This document shows positions 34,970 to 46,000 of a DNA stretch of 59,090 bases, piece after piece. Under the pieces are notes generated by a model. That model saw nothing but the letters and a program-made list of their open reading frames with translations, was not told the DNA's origin and ran no database searches. The DNA lies in assembly GCA_965371855.1 (NCBI GenBank), contig CBDUZZ010000027.1, forward strand, positions 1-59,090, in the 5' to 3' direction. The position numbers and the translations under genes are program-made. Source of the DNA: JAADEM01 sp965371855 (GTDB lineage: Bacteria; Bacteroidota; Bacteroidia; Bacteroidales; Marinilabiliaceae). The first letter of the stretch is position 1. Every line of letters begins with the position of its first letter.

Positions 34970-35943
34970 TTAAAAACAGACACCAGCTCCTCTCCTGTTG
35001 ACTTTGCAAAAGCCCGAAACATTCCTGTAGTATTCATAACCAACGCAACATTTCCATCCTTATCAACGGCAATAACACCTCCACTGCCTTTTACTTTAAC
35101 AAGCTTGCTGTTAATAACCTTGTTGGCAGCATCTTTCAAGCTTAACCCTTTATACTCCATTAAGGCCGAAATATCGTGAGTAACGGTATAACGGATAAAA
35201 TATTCACCATGGCCTGTAGCTGAGACTGCACAGGTATTGTTATTGGCATAGGTTCCTGCTCCGATGATGGGCACATCGCCAACTCTACCATACATTTTAT
35301 TAGTCATCCCTCCGGTTGATGTTGCGGCTGCAAGATTTCCGTGTTCATCTAATGCAACACAACCTACCGTTCCCATTTTCCCGGTTTTCTCCAATACCTT
35401 CTGTAATGATTTCCATCTTCGCTCTGTATAAAAATAGCTGCTGTCAACTATTTTGGCCCCATTCTCTTTTGCGAACGATGATGCCCCTCTACCAACCATC
35501 ATCACATGAGGTGATTTTTCCATCACCATACGTGCAACTGTTATGGGATTTTTAATATTCCCTACACCGGCAATTGTTCCGGCATTCAAATCTCTACCAT
35601 CCATAATAGCTGCATCCAGTTCATTATGTCCATCATGTGTAAAAACAGCCCCTTTACCGGCATTAAACAGCGGGCAATCCTCCAGATACCTTACAACACT
35701 CTCAACAGCATCCAGGCTAGTTCCTCCGTCAGACAGAATCTTTTTGCCTATTGACAAAGCAGCTTTCAACTCTTCTTTATATCCTGCGAGTTCACCATCT
35801 GTAAAATCAGCGGGAGTCATGTTTCCTGCACCTCCGTGAATGGCTATTGCCCATTTCTCAACATCCTCAATTTTATCTTTTTTATTACAAGTAATCTGAC
35901 AGGAGGTGAGTAATAAAACCGAAAATAAAACCAACAACCTCAT
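34966..35943 (-). CDS. Isoaspartyl peptidase / L-asparaginase, Ntn hydrolase
   Basis: A 325-residue lipoprotein: lipobox LLLTSC (C15). Mature part starts KWAIAIHGGAGN, then ESVVRYLEDCPLFNAGKGAV and HNELDAAIMDG; the autocleavage site is KMGTVGCVALD with catalytic Thr, followed by LAAATSTGGMTNK. It would be cleaved into two chains and act on beta-aspartyl peptides or Asn in the periplasm or at the surface. The last codons and stop lie in a dispersed repeat. Confidence 0.93.
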   Translation of the reverse strand: MRLLVLFSVLLLTSCQITCNKKDKIEDVEKWAIAIHGGAGNMTPADFTDGELAGYKEELKAALSIGKKILSDGGTSLDAVESVVRYLEDCPLFNAGKGAVFTHDGHNELDAAIMDGRDLNAGTIAGVGNIKNPITVARMVMEKSPHVMMVGRGASSFAKENGAKIVDSSYFYTERRWKSLQKVLEKTGKMGTVGCVALDEHGNLAAATSTGGMTNKMYGRVGDVPIIGAGTYANNNTCAVSATGHGEYFIRYTVTHDISALMEYKGLSLKDAANKVINSKLVKVKGSGGVIAVDKDGNVALVMNTTGMFRAFAKSTGEELVSVFK

Positions 35944-35993
35944 AATCTATTTTTTATTGATAAAAACTTAAAATTTTGGTTTACAGATTCTTT

Positions 35994-37583
35994 TCATCGT
36001 ATTAAGCCGGGAATAGCTTCCCCCTCACAGCCGTTAGGATAACCAATCTGCAAGAAGGAACTGATTGTAGGAGCCACATTTATCATGTCTGTAGGCTCGT
36101 TATGTTCCTGGTGGGTAATTTTCCATCCGTAAAATATTAGCGGTACACGCTCATTTATCCATTTTCTCGAAACCAGTGTGCCGGATGGTAACTCTTCGCG
36201 CCAGCCGGGAGCAAGAGCAATAAGCAGGTCACCTGAACGTTTGGGATGATAGATGAGTTTTAGATTTTGCATTGCAGGCAGATTCATCGAAGCCGCAATA
36301 ACATCAGTTGCAGGCAGTGCATAAGCTACGCCCTGTATTTGTTGCAAAAAAGCGGCAGCTTCCTTCTGAATTTCACTTATAGACAGATCTGATTTTTCAA
36401 GCAGATCATGATTAAGATAAAACTGGCCGTTGTAATAGGCTTTTACCCATTTCCCTTGTCCGTGAATGGCCATCAGGTATAGGTTTAACAATGCAGCAGC
36501 TTTCTTCCCGTTGAACATACCGTGATCTTCATTCGCCAGTTCAGTCACATACTTTCCGGGTGTTGAAATTCCTGATGTCACTATCAAAATGTTCTCCAGA
36601 CCAATATTGTTATCGAGTGATTCAAGCATTCCGGCTATTTCTATGTCCAGTCGCAGAAGAAGATCTTCATTTACAGGGTCAAAATGGTCGAATCCGCTAC
36701 TTAACGATGAAGATGTGTTAAAATTTATCGTAAGCAGATCAGGGATGTTATCCTTCCCAAAACTCTCATTGATCATCAACGTCTGGGCAAAGTCTCTTAC
36801 TAATTTATTTCCATAAGGCGAACCCGCCACAACAGAATATGGATGTTTCCCTTTTGTTTTTTCTAATTCAAACAGAAACGGAGAAGTACCTTTCATTTGT
36901 TGTTTAAAAAAATTATATTTATGATATTCTGAAAGATCATTTAATGGCCCCCACTCTCTTTCCGAATAGACATCAAGAATATTTTTACTGTTAAATTCAT
37001 CTACCCAGTCAGGATTCTTGCTTTTTAATGTATCGCGTGCCGAAATGAAATGTCCTGTTTTTGTGTCTATCCAGAATGCATTATCGGTATTTTTACCCAT
37101 TGCCCAAACCAGTTTATCAGGGCTGAATCCAATAGCTGCCGTTTTAGCCGAATCACCATAAACACGCCTTAATTCATCAAATATCCCCGAACTTAACAAT
37201 CGTGCTGCTGAAACTGAATTATTCTCCGGATTACCATAAAGGGCATCTACTTCTTTTTCTTTAAACTGCTCATACCACCGGTCTGAGATAATACCGTGAG
37301 TGCCCGGATAAGCTCCGGTAAAAAAGGTAGCAACAGACATCCCTGCATAATTGCTTCCTGAAGGATATATGCCATTTTTAAAATATGCTCCTCCGCTTAA
37401 TAATCTATTAAAACCACCGTCAGAAAGCTTCTCGCGTAAAATAAACAGTTGTTCAGAACTTAGTTCATCAAGCATTAAGAAAAGCACCAGTTTGGGTTGC
37501 ACTGGTGGAATATGTTTCTGTGCTGCCTGAACATTAAATAATAAAAGTGTTACGAATAATGCGAAAAAAAATGTTCTTATCAT
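35994..37583 (-). CDS. Alkaline phosphatase superfamily protein, likely non-catalytic
   Basis: A 529-residue exported protein (signal MIRTFFFALFVTLLLFNVQA; ATG at 37583 preferred over 37616). LFLMLDELSSEQLFILRE and FFTGAYPGTHGIISDRWYE place it in the PafA/phosphodiesterase-like branch. Yet the nucleophile region reads GSNYAGMSVATFFTG, the second metal motif (usually STDYIGH) reads NTSSSLSSG, and the DHG motif reads TSGIS. Only the first Asp is kept. It is thus probably a binding or structural relative. Upstream of the asparaginase gene, same strand, 50 nt apart. Confidence 0.8.
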   Translation of the reverse strand: MIRTFFFALFVTLLLFNVQAAQKHIPPVQPKLVLFLMLDELSSEQLFILREKLSDGGFNRLLSGGAYFKNGIYPSGSNYAGMSVATFFTGAYPGTHGIISDRWYEQFKEKEVDALYGNPENNSVSAARLLSSGIFDELRRVYGDSAKTAAIGFSPDKLVWAMGKNTDNAFWIDTKTGHFISARDTLKSKNPDWVDEFNSKNILDVYSEREWGPLNDLSEYHKYNFFKQQMKGTSPFLFELEKTKGKHPYSVVAGSPYGNKLVRDFAQTLMINESFGKDNIPDLLTINFNTSSSLSSGFDHFDPVNEDLLLRLDIEIAGMLESLDNNIGLENILIVTSGISTPGKYVTELANEDHGMFNGKKAAALLNLYLMAIHGQGKWVKAYYNGQFYLNHDLLEKSDLSISEIQKEAAAFLQQIQGVAYALPATDVIAASMNLPAMQNLKLIYHPKRSGDLLIALAPGWREELPSGTLVSRKWINERVPLIFYGWKITHQEHNEPTDMINVAPTISSFLQIGYPNGCEGEAIPGLIR

Positions 37584-37676
37584 GATTGTATCTCTTTGAA
37601 ATCGCAAATATAACAATCCGTATTGTAATATATACGCCTACCATAAAATTAAGCAGAAAATAACAAAGACAAAGGT

Positions 37677-38039
37677 TTAATTGATTAACGAAATTTCAGA
37701 ATGGGAGTATAAAATAATATTAACATCTTCAATGTAAATGATTCCTCCTGAACCTGATTTTTTCATTAGTCTTGCAACAATTTCTGAAAAGTCAGAGATA
37801 CGTTCTTCTCTGTCAACCAACTCAATTATAACAGGTTTTTCATCAGAAAGTGTGAAAACCTTAACATGATTCATAAGGCTATCGGCACCATACGACATTA
37901 GGCCTTTATAGATTGTAGCACCGGCAATTTTATACTTCTTGGCAGCAAAAAGAATAGCTTCATACAAAGGACGCCGATAAATAACATCCTTTTCCCCGAT
38001 AATTATTTTGAGTTTTTTACTTTTCCCCTCTAAATTCAT
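37677..38039 (-). CDS. DUF190 family protein
   Basis: A 120-residue protein. KKLKIIIGEKDVIYRRPLYE, then GATIYKGLMSYGADS and PVIIELVDREERI are the DUF190 pattern, with a PII/CutA-like ferredoxin fold. Members often sit by CrcB fluoride channels, but none is in this window. Function not known. Confidence 0.9.
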   Translation of the reverse strand: MNLEGKSKKLKIIIGEKDVIYRRPLYEAILFAAKKYKIAGATIYKGLMSYGADSLMNHVKVFTLSDEKPVIIELVDREERISDFSEIVARLMKKSGSGGIIYIEDVNIILYSHSEISLIN

Positions 38040-38263
38040 AACTTTTGCGGTTTCGGTTAAGTGTTTATTGATAAAATTACGGATAAATGATTACAAAATC
38101 AACTCCTTTCAAAACATAACAATAAACAACAACACAACATAAGTAAATGACAAAAAGTGAACTTCTAACTTTCGCAAACTTTTACTTGTTTGTTTTCTAA
38201 ATATTACTAATTTTGACATACTCATTTAGACCCATATATTTATTAATTCAAAATTTTTGTTCT

Positions 38264-40420
38264 ATGAAAGTTTATAAAGCAAATGAAATTAAAAACATAT
38301 CACTACTTGGCGGTGCCGGCTCGGGTAAAACCACCCTTGCCGAGTGCATGCTTTTTGAGGGTGGTGTTATTAATCGCAGGGGTGAAGTCGAAAGCCAAAG
38401 TACTGTATCAGACTATCATCCCGTAGAACACGAATATGGTTATTCCGTATTTTCATCGATACTTTATACCGAGTGGTTAGGCAAGAAAATTAACTTTATT
38501 GACTGCCCCGGTTCTGATGATTTTATCAACGGAACTATAACTTCGTTAAATGTTACAGATACAGCTTTAATGGTTATTAACTCTACACAAGGCGTTGAGG
38601 TAGGTACTCAAAATCAGTTCAGATATACTGAGCAGTACAACAAGCCTGTGATTTTTGTTGCCAATCATCTGGATCATGAAAAATCCAATTTTGAACAAAC
38701 GATTGAAACATTAACTGAAGCTTTCGGCAAAAAGGTTATTATTATTCAATATCCAATTAATGCGGGGCTTGGATTTAATGCTTTGGTTGATGTTCTGAAA
38801 ATGAAAATGTACAAATGGGGTCCTGACGGTGGCAAGCCTGAAATCCTTGATATTCCTGATGATCAGAAAGAAAAAGCCGAAGAATTGCATAATGTACTTG
38901 TAGAAGCTGCAGCTGAAAATGATGAACCTCTGATGGAGCTGTTTTTTGAAGAAGGAACATTGAATGAAGACCAGATGCGACAAGGAATAAAAAAAGGGCT
39001 TATAGCTCGTGACCTGTTCCCTGTGTTCTGTGTTGCAGCTAAAAAGGATATGGGCGTAAGACGCTTAATGGAATTTGTTGGTAATATTGTACCATTTGTA
39101 TCTGAAATGCCTTCACCTAAAACTCAGGATGGAACAGATGTAAAATGTGATCCTTCGGGCCCTGCTTCTATTTTTGTGTTTAAAACAAGTATTGAGCCAC
39201 ATCTTGGAGAGATATCGTTTTTTAAAGTAATCTCGGGCAGTGTAAAGGAGAGTGACGACCTTCAGAATTTAAACAAAAACTCCAAAGAGAGGCTTTCACA
39301 ACTTTATTGCATGGCTGGGAACACCCGAACAAAAGTCACAGAGTTAGTTGCCGGAGATATCGGAGCTACCGTAAAATTGAAAGAGACTCGTGCCAATCAC
39401 ACTCTCAATGAAAAAGGATGTGATTATATTTATGAACCCATTCATTATCCTAATCCTAAATATCGTGCAGCGATACAACCATTAAACGAGGGTGACGATG
39501 AGAAGTTAGGTGAGGTAATGCAAAGAATGCATGAAGAGGATGCTACTTTGATTGTAGAATATTCAAAAGAATTAAAGCAGGTTATTATTCACGGACAAGG
39601 TGAATTTCATCTTAATACCATGAAGTGGCGTTTGGAAAATAACGATAAGATTCATATTGAATTTCTGGATCCAAAAATACCTTACCGTGAAACAATCACT
39701 AAACTGTCAAGAGCTGACTACAGGCACAAAAAACAGTCAGGTGGATCCGGACAATTTGGTGAAGTACATCTGGTCATTGAACCTTATTCTGAGGGAATGC
39801 CTACTCCTACTCATTATAAGGTTGACGGACATGAGTTTAAAGTTAATGTTCGTAATGTAGAAGTTATTGACCTCGAATGGGGTGGTAAACTTGTATTCAA
39901 CAACTGTATTGTGGGTGGTTCTATTGATAACCGGTTCATGCCTGCCATACTGAAAGGAATTATGGAACGTATGGAGGAAGGACCATTAACCGGTTCTTAT
40001 GCCCGCGATATCAGAGTGAGTGTATATGATGGAAAGATGCACCCTGTTGATTCAAATGAGATATCCTTTAAACTTGCAGGTCGTAATGCTTTTAGTATGG
40101 CATTTAAAAATGCAAAACCAAAGATTCTTGAACCCATTTATGATGTTGAAGTGAAAGTGCCCAGCGATAGAATGGGTGATGTCATGGGTGATTTACAAGG
40201 ACGACGTGCAATAATAGAAGGGATGTCAAGTGAAAAGGGATTTGAAGTAATCAAAGTTAAAGTGCCTCTTAAAGAGATGAATAAATACTCTACCTCTTTG
40301 AGCAGTATTACCGGTGGACGTGCTTTTTACTCAATGAAGTTTTCAAAATATGATAAAGTTCCGGCTGATATTCAGGTTCAACTGCTGAAAGAGTATGAAA
40401 AGGCACAAGAAAAAGAATAA
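38264..40420 (+). CDS. Elongation factor G-like GTPase
   Basis: A 718-residue protein. The ATG at 38264 (MKVYKANEIKNISLLG) is used; an upstream 17-codon extension is not family-like. P-loop GGAGSGKTT; DCPGSDDFI (DxxG); the guanine-specificity NKxD reads ANHLD here, with His for Lys. Domains II-V follow, with the domain IV hallmark GGSGQFGEVHLVIEP and PVDSNEISFKLAGRNAF, and domain V GDLQGRRAIIEGM. It is the second EF-G-type protein of Bacteroidota rather than the canonical FusA, and lacks ribosomal neighbours. Its role (ribosome recycling, stress or an alternative elongation factor) is not settled by sequence. Confidence 0.88.
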   Translation: MKVYKANEIKNISLLGGAGSGKTTLAECMLFEGGVINRRGEVESQSTVSDYHPVEHEYGYSVFSSILYTEWLGKKINFIDCPGSDDFINGTITSLNVTDTALMVINSTQGVEVGTQNQFRYTEQYNKPVIFVANHLDHEKSNFEQTIETLTEAFGKKVIIIQYPINAGLGFNALVDVLKMKMYKWGPDGGKPEILDIPDDQKEKAEELHNVLVEAAAENDEPLMELFFEEGTLNEDQMRQGIKKGLIARDLFPVFCVAAKKDMGVRRLMEFVGNIVPFVSEMPSPKTQDGTDVKCDPSGPASIFVFKTSIEPHLGEISFFKVISGSVKESDDLQNLNKNSKERLSQLYCMAGNTRTKVTELVAGDIGATVKLKETRANHTLNEKGCDYIYEPIHYPNPKYRAAIQPLNEGDDEKLGEVMQRMHEEDATLIVEYSKELKQVIIHGQGEFHLNTMKWRLENNDKIHIEFLDPKIPYRETITKLSRADYRHKKQSGGSGQFGEVHLVIEPYSEGMPTPTHYKVDGHEFKVNVRNVEVIDLEWGGKLVFNNCIVGGSIDNRFMPAILKGIMERMEEGPLTGSYARDIRVSVYDGKMHPVDSNEISFKLAGRNAFSMAFKNAKPKILEPIYDVEVKVPSDRMGDVMGDLQGRRAIIEGMSSEKGFEVIKVKVPLKEMNKYSTSLSSITGGRAFYSMKFSKYDKVPADIQVQLLKEYEKAQEKE

Positions 40421-40560
40421 CAGATTCAAATAAGTATAAAGAAATACACATGCTCAATACACCGGGTATCTACCCTTTACGACATTAAAACAAATAATTC
40501 GATTAGTCGCTAATGGTATAATTTTTGTAGTTAATTTACTATGAAATAAATCGGCAAACC

Positions 40561-41010
40561 ATGAAAACGTTACTATTATTATTGGTTATCATTGCTGCTT
40601 TTATGGCCTGTAATAGTCATAAGCAAATTGCAGGACGAGAGTCGCCTGAACTATCCATTTCGCCTGATGAGCAAGACAGTACAAAATATGAACTTATTGT
40701 TTTTGAGTCGGGATATGAAACATTTCTTGTATCACAGGCTAAACCTAAATGGTACTACTCAAACAGTTATTACAAAAACTGGAATATTCAGTATGTAACA
40801 GAATGGAACTACCGATACAATAACCCATTAAAATATGGTAACTTTTATGAAACTGAAATTAACTATAATCCTTCGGTAGATTATGGAATAGACCTTAACT
40901 ACAGATTATATCAATATTTTCAGTTCATTGAAAAAGAGTATGGCATTGTACTAATTCCACGTAGAGGGTCAACAAAAACAAATCACCCAATTAGTGAGAA
41001 CAAATATTAG
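40561..41010 (+). CDS. DUF6146-type lipoprotein
   Basis: A 149-residue lipoprotein (lipobox FMACN, C17). The core is YELIVFESGYETFLVSQAKP and WYYSNSYYKNWNIQYVTEWN, the tryptophan/tyrosine-rich DUF6146 pattern seen in Bacteroidota. Unknown function. Single gene; TATAATTTTTG lies about 30 nt upstream. Confidence 0.8.
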   Translation: MKTLLLLLVIIAAFMACNSHKQIAGRESPELSISPDEQDSTKYELIVFESGYETFLVSQAKPKWYYSNSYYKNWNIQYVTEWNYRYNNPLKYGNFYETEINYNPSVDYGIDLNYRLYQYFQFIEKEYGIVLIPRRGSTKTNHPISENKY

Positions 41011-41036
41011 GCAGCCAAAAAACAAACTGAATATGT

Positions 41037-41945
41037 TTAATCCTTTTTCAACCCTACTGCAAGAATTGCACCTGCAATTACAAGAAAGGCTCCCAAATAG
41101 GCAAGGGCAGTGAACAGACTAATCTCAATCCACTTAATATTTAAGAATAACAACCCCTCTAAAATAATAAATGTAATAATAGGGTTAAGAGTTATTACAA
41201 TACTTATCCTATTGGCTTCTGCATATTTTAACGCCAGGGATAATGAGCCATAGGCAACAACCGTATTCAACCCGAGAAAAACCATTAACACCCATATATA
41301 CCACGGATAATTACAAAGGAACAACGAAAAATCAGCAAACGGGATAAACAGTAAAACAGGTAATCCATACAAAAACAGATTTAATTGCTGTGAAGGCCAC
41401 TTTTTTACTAAAACTTTAAAAATAACGGCATAGCCCGTCCATGCAAAAGCAGCAGACAATGTCCATATCACACCTCTATTTAATACCGCCTCGTTTATAA
41501 CAAACTCTTTTAACTGCTGAGAATAGAATAATCCGAACCCAATACCGGTAATAATAAAACCAATTCCACGAATAAGATTAATCTTTTCTTTAAAAAATAA
41601 AAAACCAACTAATCCCAGAGCGATAGCACCTGCCTGTATTAACACCTGAGCGATTCCCGGCCCTGCATAGTTCACCCCTTGCATAAACCCAATGTAATTA
41701 TAACTCAACAGTAATGCTGCCCCAACCAATAAGGTTGGTGGTTTATACAAAATTTTCAACCATGCCGGTTTAACAAGCGAATAGTACATTACCAATACAT
41801 TGAAAGCAATGAAAAAACGAAACCATACTATTGTATATGGATCAAAATATTTCAACGCAATTTTAAGTGCCACAGCCAAAAAACCCCACAATCCTGATGT
41901 AATACCAGCATACACTAAGCCTTTAACCTGATTTTCGTTTCCCAT
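41037..41945 (-). CDS. EamA/DMT family transporter
   Basis: A 302-residue protein with ten predicted membrane spans arranged as two EamA repeats. The ATG at 41945 (MGNENQVKGLVYAGI) fits the family better than one 72 nt upstream. Motifs: SGLWGFLAVALKIAL, GPGIAQVLIQAGAIALGLVG and SLALKYAEANRISIVITLNP with the typical IIEG-like ILEGLLFL end. Drug or metabolite exporter of the inner membrane; substrate unknown. Confidence 0.9.
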   Translation of the reverse strand: MGNENQVKGLVYAGITSGLWGFLAVALKIALKYFDPYTIVWFRFFIAFNVLVMYYSLVKPAWLKILYKPPTLLVGAALLLSYNYIGFMQGVNYAGPGIAQVLIQAGAIALGLVGFLFFKEKINLIRGIGFIITGIGFGLFYSQQLKEFVINEAVLNRGVIWTLSAAFAWTGYAVIFKVLVKKWPSQQLNLFLYGLPVLLFIPFADFSLFLCNYPWYIWVLMVFLGLNTVVAYGSLSLALKYAEANRISIVITLNPIITFIILEGLLFLNIKWIEISLFTALAYLGAFLVIAGAILAVGLKKD

Positions 41946-42095
41946 ACAGGATGTTATTATTCTTTTATATTTTCCATGCAAAATTACTTTAAATCCGGAA
42001 AGAACAGAACTTAACACTGAGATAAATTAAAGATTTAAACAACTATTATTTAACATTATATTAATATTATTTATAATTTTATAGTCAGATTAAAT

Positions 42096-42103
42096 TATCT
42101 TTG
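42096..42103 (+). promoter_or_regulatory. -7 element of the 42129 gene
   Basis: TATCTTTG, matching TAnnTTTG, 25 nt before the ATG. No clear TTTG at the expected -33 place. Confidence 0.55.
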
Positions 42104-42128
42104 CATTAAATTTTAAACACAAGTAAAC

Positions 42129-42953
42129 ATGAAAAAATTAATTAACCCTATTCTATTCCTGACACTTGCTGCATTCGTAATTGTTTTTTTTCCTGCATGC
42201 CAGGGAGGGAAGCAGAAAAACGCGGCAACCGATTCTAAAATTGAAAAAGAGGAAGTAAAAAGTGAAGTAGCGAAAGTTGTTTATCCTTTGCCTACGTCGT
42301 TTGAAGTTACTGAAATGTTAAACAGGATTGAGGCCTCATATATTTTCTCACTCTGCAATCCTCCTGAGAATGTTGACAATAACATTACTGAAAAGGAGAA
42401 GGCCTTAGCTCTTGGTGTGTACGGTGCTGACCTGAGTTATTCGAGCACATACAACCAAAAACAACGAACTCTTGAGTACATGGATGTATCAAAAAAACTA
42501 CTTGAAGATTTGGATATTGCTGCTGCCGTTGACCCTGAGATTATTAAAAAAATGGAAAACGCAGAAAACGATAAAGAAAAACTGGTAGATATTATTACAA
42601 ATTCTTTCTATTCTACATACGAATACCTCAATAAAAACGACAGGACACCCGTTTCTTTACTGGTAATGTCAGGCAGTTGGGTTGAAGCTCTTTACATAGC
42701 CACTCACATCTCTGACGAGACTTTTGACAATAAGGAGATGGTTACAATTATTATGAACCAGAAAGAACATTTGAGCAAATTAATGTCTTTACTAAATGAT
42801 TACAAGGATAACTCTTCTATTAATGAAGTAATTGAAATCATTACTCCGCTAAGTAATATTTATACCACTATTGATGCAGGCAGCATTACCAAACAACAGA
42901 TGAAAGAAGTTGCAAAAGAGGTAGGAATTGCCAGAACAAAAATTATACAATAA
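42129..42953 (+). CDS. Lipoprotein of unknown function
   Basis: A 274-residue lipoprotein (lipobox FFPAC, C24). After a lysine-rich linker the mature part is helical, with the block EASYIFSLCNPPENVDNN and KEKALALGVYGADLSYSSTY followed by WVEALYIATHIS and MKEVAKEVGIARTKI. This pattern is familiar from hypothetical Bacteroidota lipoproteins but no named family was recognised. An intrinsic terminator follows at 42971. Confidence 0.7.
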   Translation: MKKLINPILFLTLAAFVIVFFPACQGGKQKNAATDSKIEKEEVKSEVAKVVYPLPTSFEVTEMLNRIEASYIFSLCNPPENVDNNITEKEKALALGVYGADLSYSSTYNQKQRTLEYMDVSKKLLEDLDIAAAVDPEIIKKMENAENDKEKLVDIITNSFYSTYEYLNKNDRTPVSLLVMSGSWVEALYIATHISDETFDNKEMVTIIMNQKEHLSKLMSLLNDYKDNSSINEVIEIITPLSNIYTTIDAGSITKQQMKEVAKEVGIARTKIIQ

Positions 42954-42970
42954 CATAATATTACATAACT

Positions 42971-43005
42971 AAAGGGAGGTGTAATCTTTAAGCCTCCCTC
43001 TTTTT
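42971..43005 (+). terminator. Terminator after the 42129 gene
   Basis: GGGAGG and CCTCCC form the stem (42974-42979/42993-42998) with TCTTTTT after it, 21 nt beyond the stop. Confidence 0.7.
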
Positions 43006-43048
43006 AACTGTCATTCTTCAACCTAAACCCGCATAAATCCACCATGCC

Positions 43049-46000
43049 ATGAGCGAACTTTTACTTGAAGCTCTAATGCAGTTATTTGCTTTGCTTACTG
43101 ATGTAAGGCAAGAAAAAGAGATAGGAAAAGCACGTTTAAAAGTTGAAGATTTTCTCAAAACTGTTCTTAACAGTGATTATGTAACAGCCGGCCTGAAACG
43201 TTACGATTTTTATCTCGACAAATATCATAAAAACACTTATAGCGAAAGTAAAACAAAGCGGCAACAACAGTCTAATTACAACCTCGACAAACTTAAGCAG
43301 ATATGTAACCAACTTAACAAAGAGATGGAAGCCGAAGAGAAGCTTCTGCTTATTACTTTAATGCTCAACTTTATTCAAAAAGAGAAAGTAACATCTGAAG
43401 AAATTCAATTTGTTGACACGTTAGCCTCATATTTGAAATTAGATCAAGGTGATTATAAAAACCAGAGAACATTCATACTTAATGACCCTAAAGAAATCCC
43501 TGATAAGTCCACCATACTATTAATAAGTGGGGAAAAAAGATCACCCTGGCCCAGAATCAAATACATATATAATCGGAATCAACAAGTTACGGTATGGGTT
43601 TTACATATAAAAAGTACAAATACACTTATTTTTAGATATTCGGGTGTCAGGAACCTATATCTTAACGGACATAAGATTGAACAAAATAAAGCACAGCAAC
43701 TCTCTCCCGGTGGCGTAATTAAAACCTCAAGGATAAATCCTGTTTATTACAGTACTGTAGCTGAAAAATTTATTGCCCGCAAAGGGAAAGGACGAATTAT
43801 CTTCAGGGCTATTGATATCGAATACAAATTCAATAATAATCAGGTAGGTATTCACAAGTTCAGTTTTACAGGCCGATCAGGACAGTTAGTTGGAATAATG
43901 GGCGGAAGCGGGACAGGCAAATCAACCCTGCTAAATGTGTTTAACGGAAATCTAAAACTCTCAAATGGCAAAATATTTATTAACGGTCATAACCTTTCAA
44001 AAGATAATGATATACTAAAAGGTGTTATTGGCTATGTTCCGCAGGATGACCTTTTGAAAGAGGAACTAACAGTATTTGAAAACCTCTATTTCAATGCACG
44101 ACTCTGTTTCAGTCATCTGTCAAAAATCGAGATTATTAAAGTTGTTGATCAGGCATTGCTTGACTTTAACCTTATTGAAGCTCGCGACCTTGTTGTTGGC
44201 ACACCCACAAACAAGATTATAAGTGGAGGACAACGAAAGCGCCTTAATATAGCTCTTGAACTCATACGTGAACCATCTATTCTGTTTGTTGATGAACCTA
44301 CTTCAGGTCTGGCATCCATGGATTCGGAAAAGGTTATGACATTGCTTAAGCGCCAGACATTGAAAGGTAAGTTGATTGTTATAAATATTCATCAGCCCGG
44401 CAGCGACTTGTTTAAACTCATGGATAAACTTCTTATCATAGATAAGGGGGGGCGTATCATCTACAACGGAAACCCACTGGATGCCATTGTTTATTTCAAA
44501 AAAACTGCTAAATATGTTAATCCCGAAGAGAGAGAGTGTTCAGTTTGCGGTAATGTAAAAACGGAACAACCACTGCGTATCATTGGAGCCCGTATGGTAA
44601 ATCCCAGTGGAAGGCTAATCCGAAAAAGAAAAGTCAGCCCTGAAGAGTGGTATAAGTTGTATATTAGTAATTTTGAAAAAAATTTTGAATGGAAACATAT
44701 CCCCAAGCTTATCAACAGAAAAGAGAAGCTGCCTCCGAACCTGTATAATATTCCGGGCAGGCTAGAACAGTTTCGTCTGTTTACTACAAGAGATGCACTC
44801 TCTAAGATGAAAGACAAACAGTATGTGCTATTAAACCTGCTTATAGCTCCACTACTTGCTGTTATTTTAAGTCTTTTTACAAAATACAACCACGGAACCC
44901 CTGAAGACCCTATGGCATATGTTTTCGGAATGAACGTAAATATTCCGGTTTACATTTTCATGAGTGTTATTGTGGCTATTTTCATAGGATTAAATATAAG
45001 TGCCGAAGAGATAATTAAAGACAAAAAGCTGCTTCAGAGAGAGTCATTCCTTAACCTGAGCCGCTTTAGCTATCTAAACAGTAAGGTGCTGATACTTTTT
45101 GCCATATCAGCCTTTCAAACTCTCAGCTTTGTTCTTATTGCAAACTCTATTCTCGGAATACAATCAACAACATTTTATTATTGGCTAATTATCTTCTCCA
45201 CAGCAGCATTTGCCAATATGCTTGGATTAAATATCAGTAGCGGACTTAACTCCATTGTTGCCATATACATTACAATTCCATTAATCATTATTCCTCAACT
45301 GCTTTTCAGTGGAACTATCGTTCCATTTAATAAGTTGCATCAAAATCTTTCAAGCGAGGAGTATGTTCCCATAGTTGGTGATTTAATGGTTTCCAGATGG
45401 TCGTATGAAGCATTGGCCGTAAATCAATTTGAAAATAACAGATATGAAAAACTTTTTTTTAATATAGATAAAGAAAAGAGTATTGCCTCATATACTTCAG
45501 GCGTGTTAATACCTGAACTAAAAAAGATTAACTACCATTGCTATGAGCTTTATGAGAACAGGGACAAAGATTTGTTAAAAGAGAGATCATTGTTGTTGTT
45601 TAACGAGATTGGAAAGTTGAAAAGAAATAACAGTGATTGTCTTTTGTTCCGGGAACTCCCTCCATTACATAATTACACAGCAAACCTATACAAACCAATT
45701 GATTCACTTTTTACAAAATTAAAAAACACCAACCAGCAAAAGTACAAGCACTTTGTTACAAAAAAAGACAGTACTATGCAGGCTTTGGCTGTCCGGCTGG
45801 GCTCTAAAAAAGCATTGACTCTGTTTAAACAGAGATATAACAACGAGGCTCTTGAGAAATTGGTGTTAAATAAAAATGAATTTCAGCAGATAGAAGTAAC
45901 AGAGAAGGCCATTATTCCATTAAGGAATCCGATATTTATGCCTCCAACATCAAAATGGGGAAGATCGCATTTCTATTCATCCGAGAAATATTTCGCAGGG

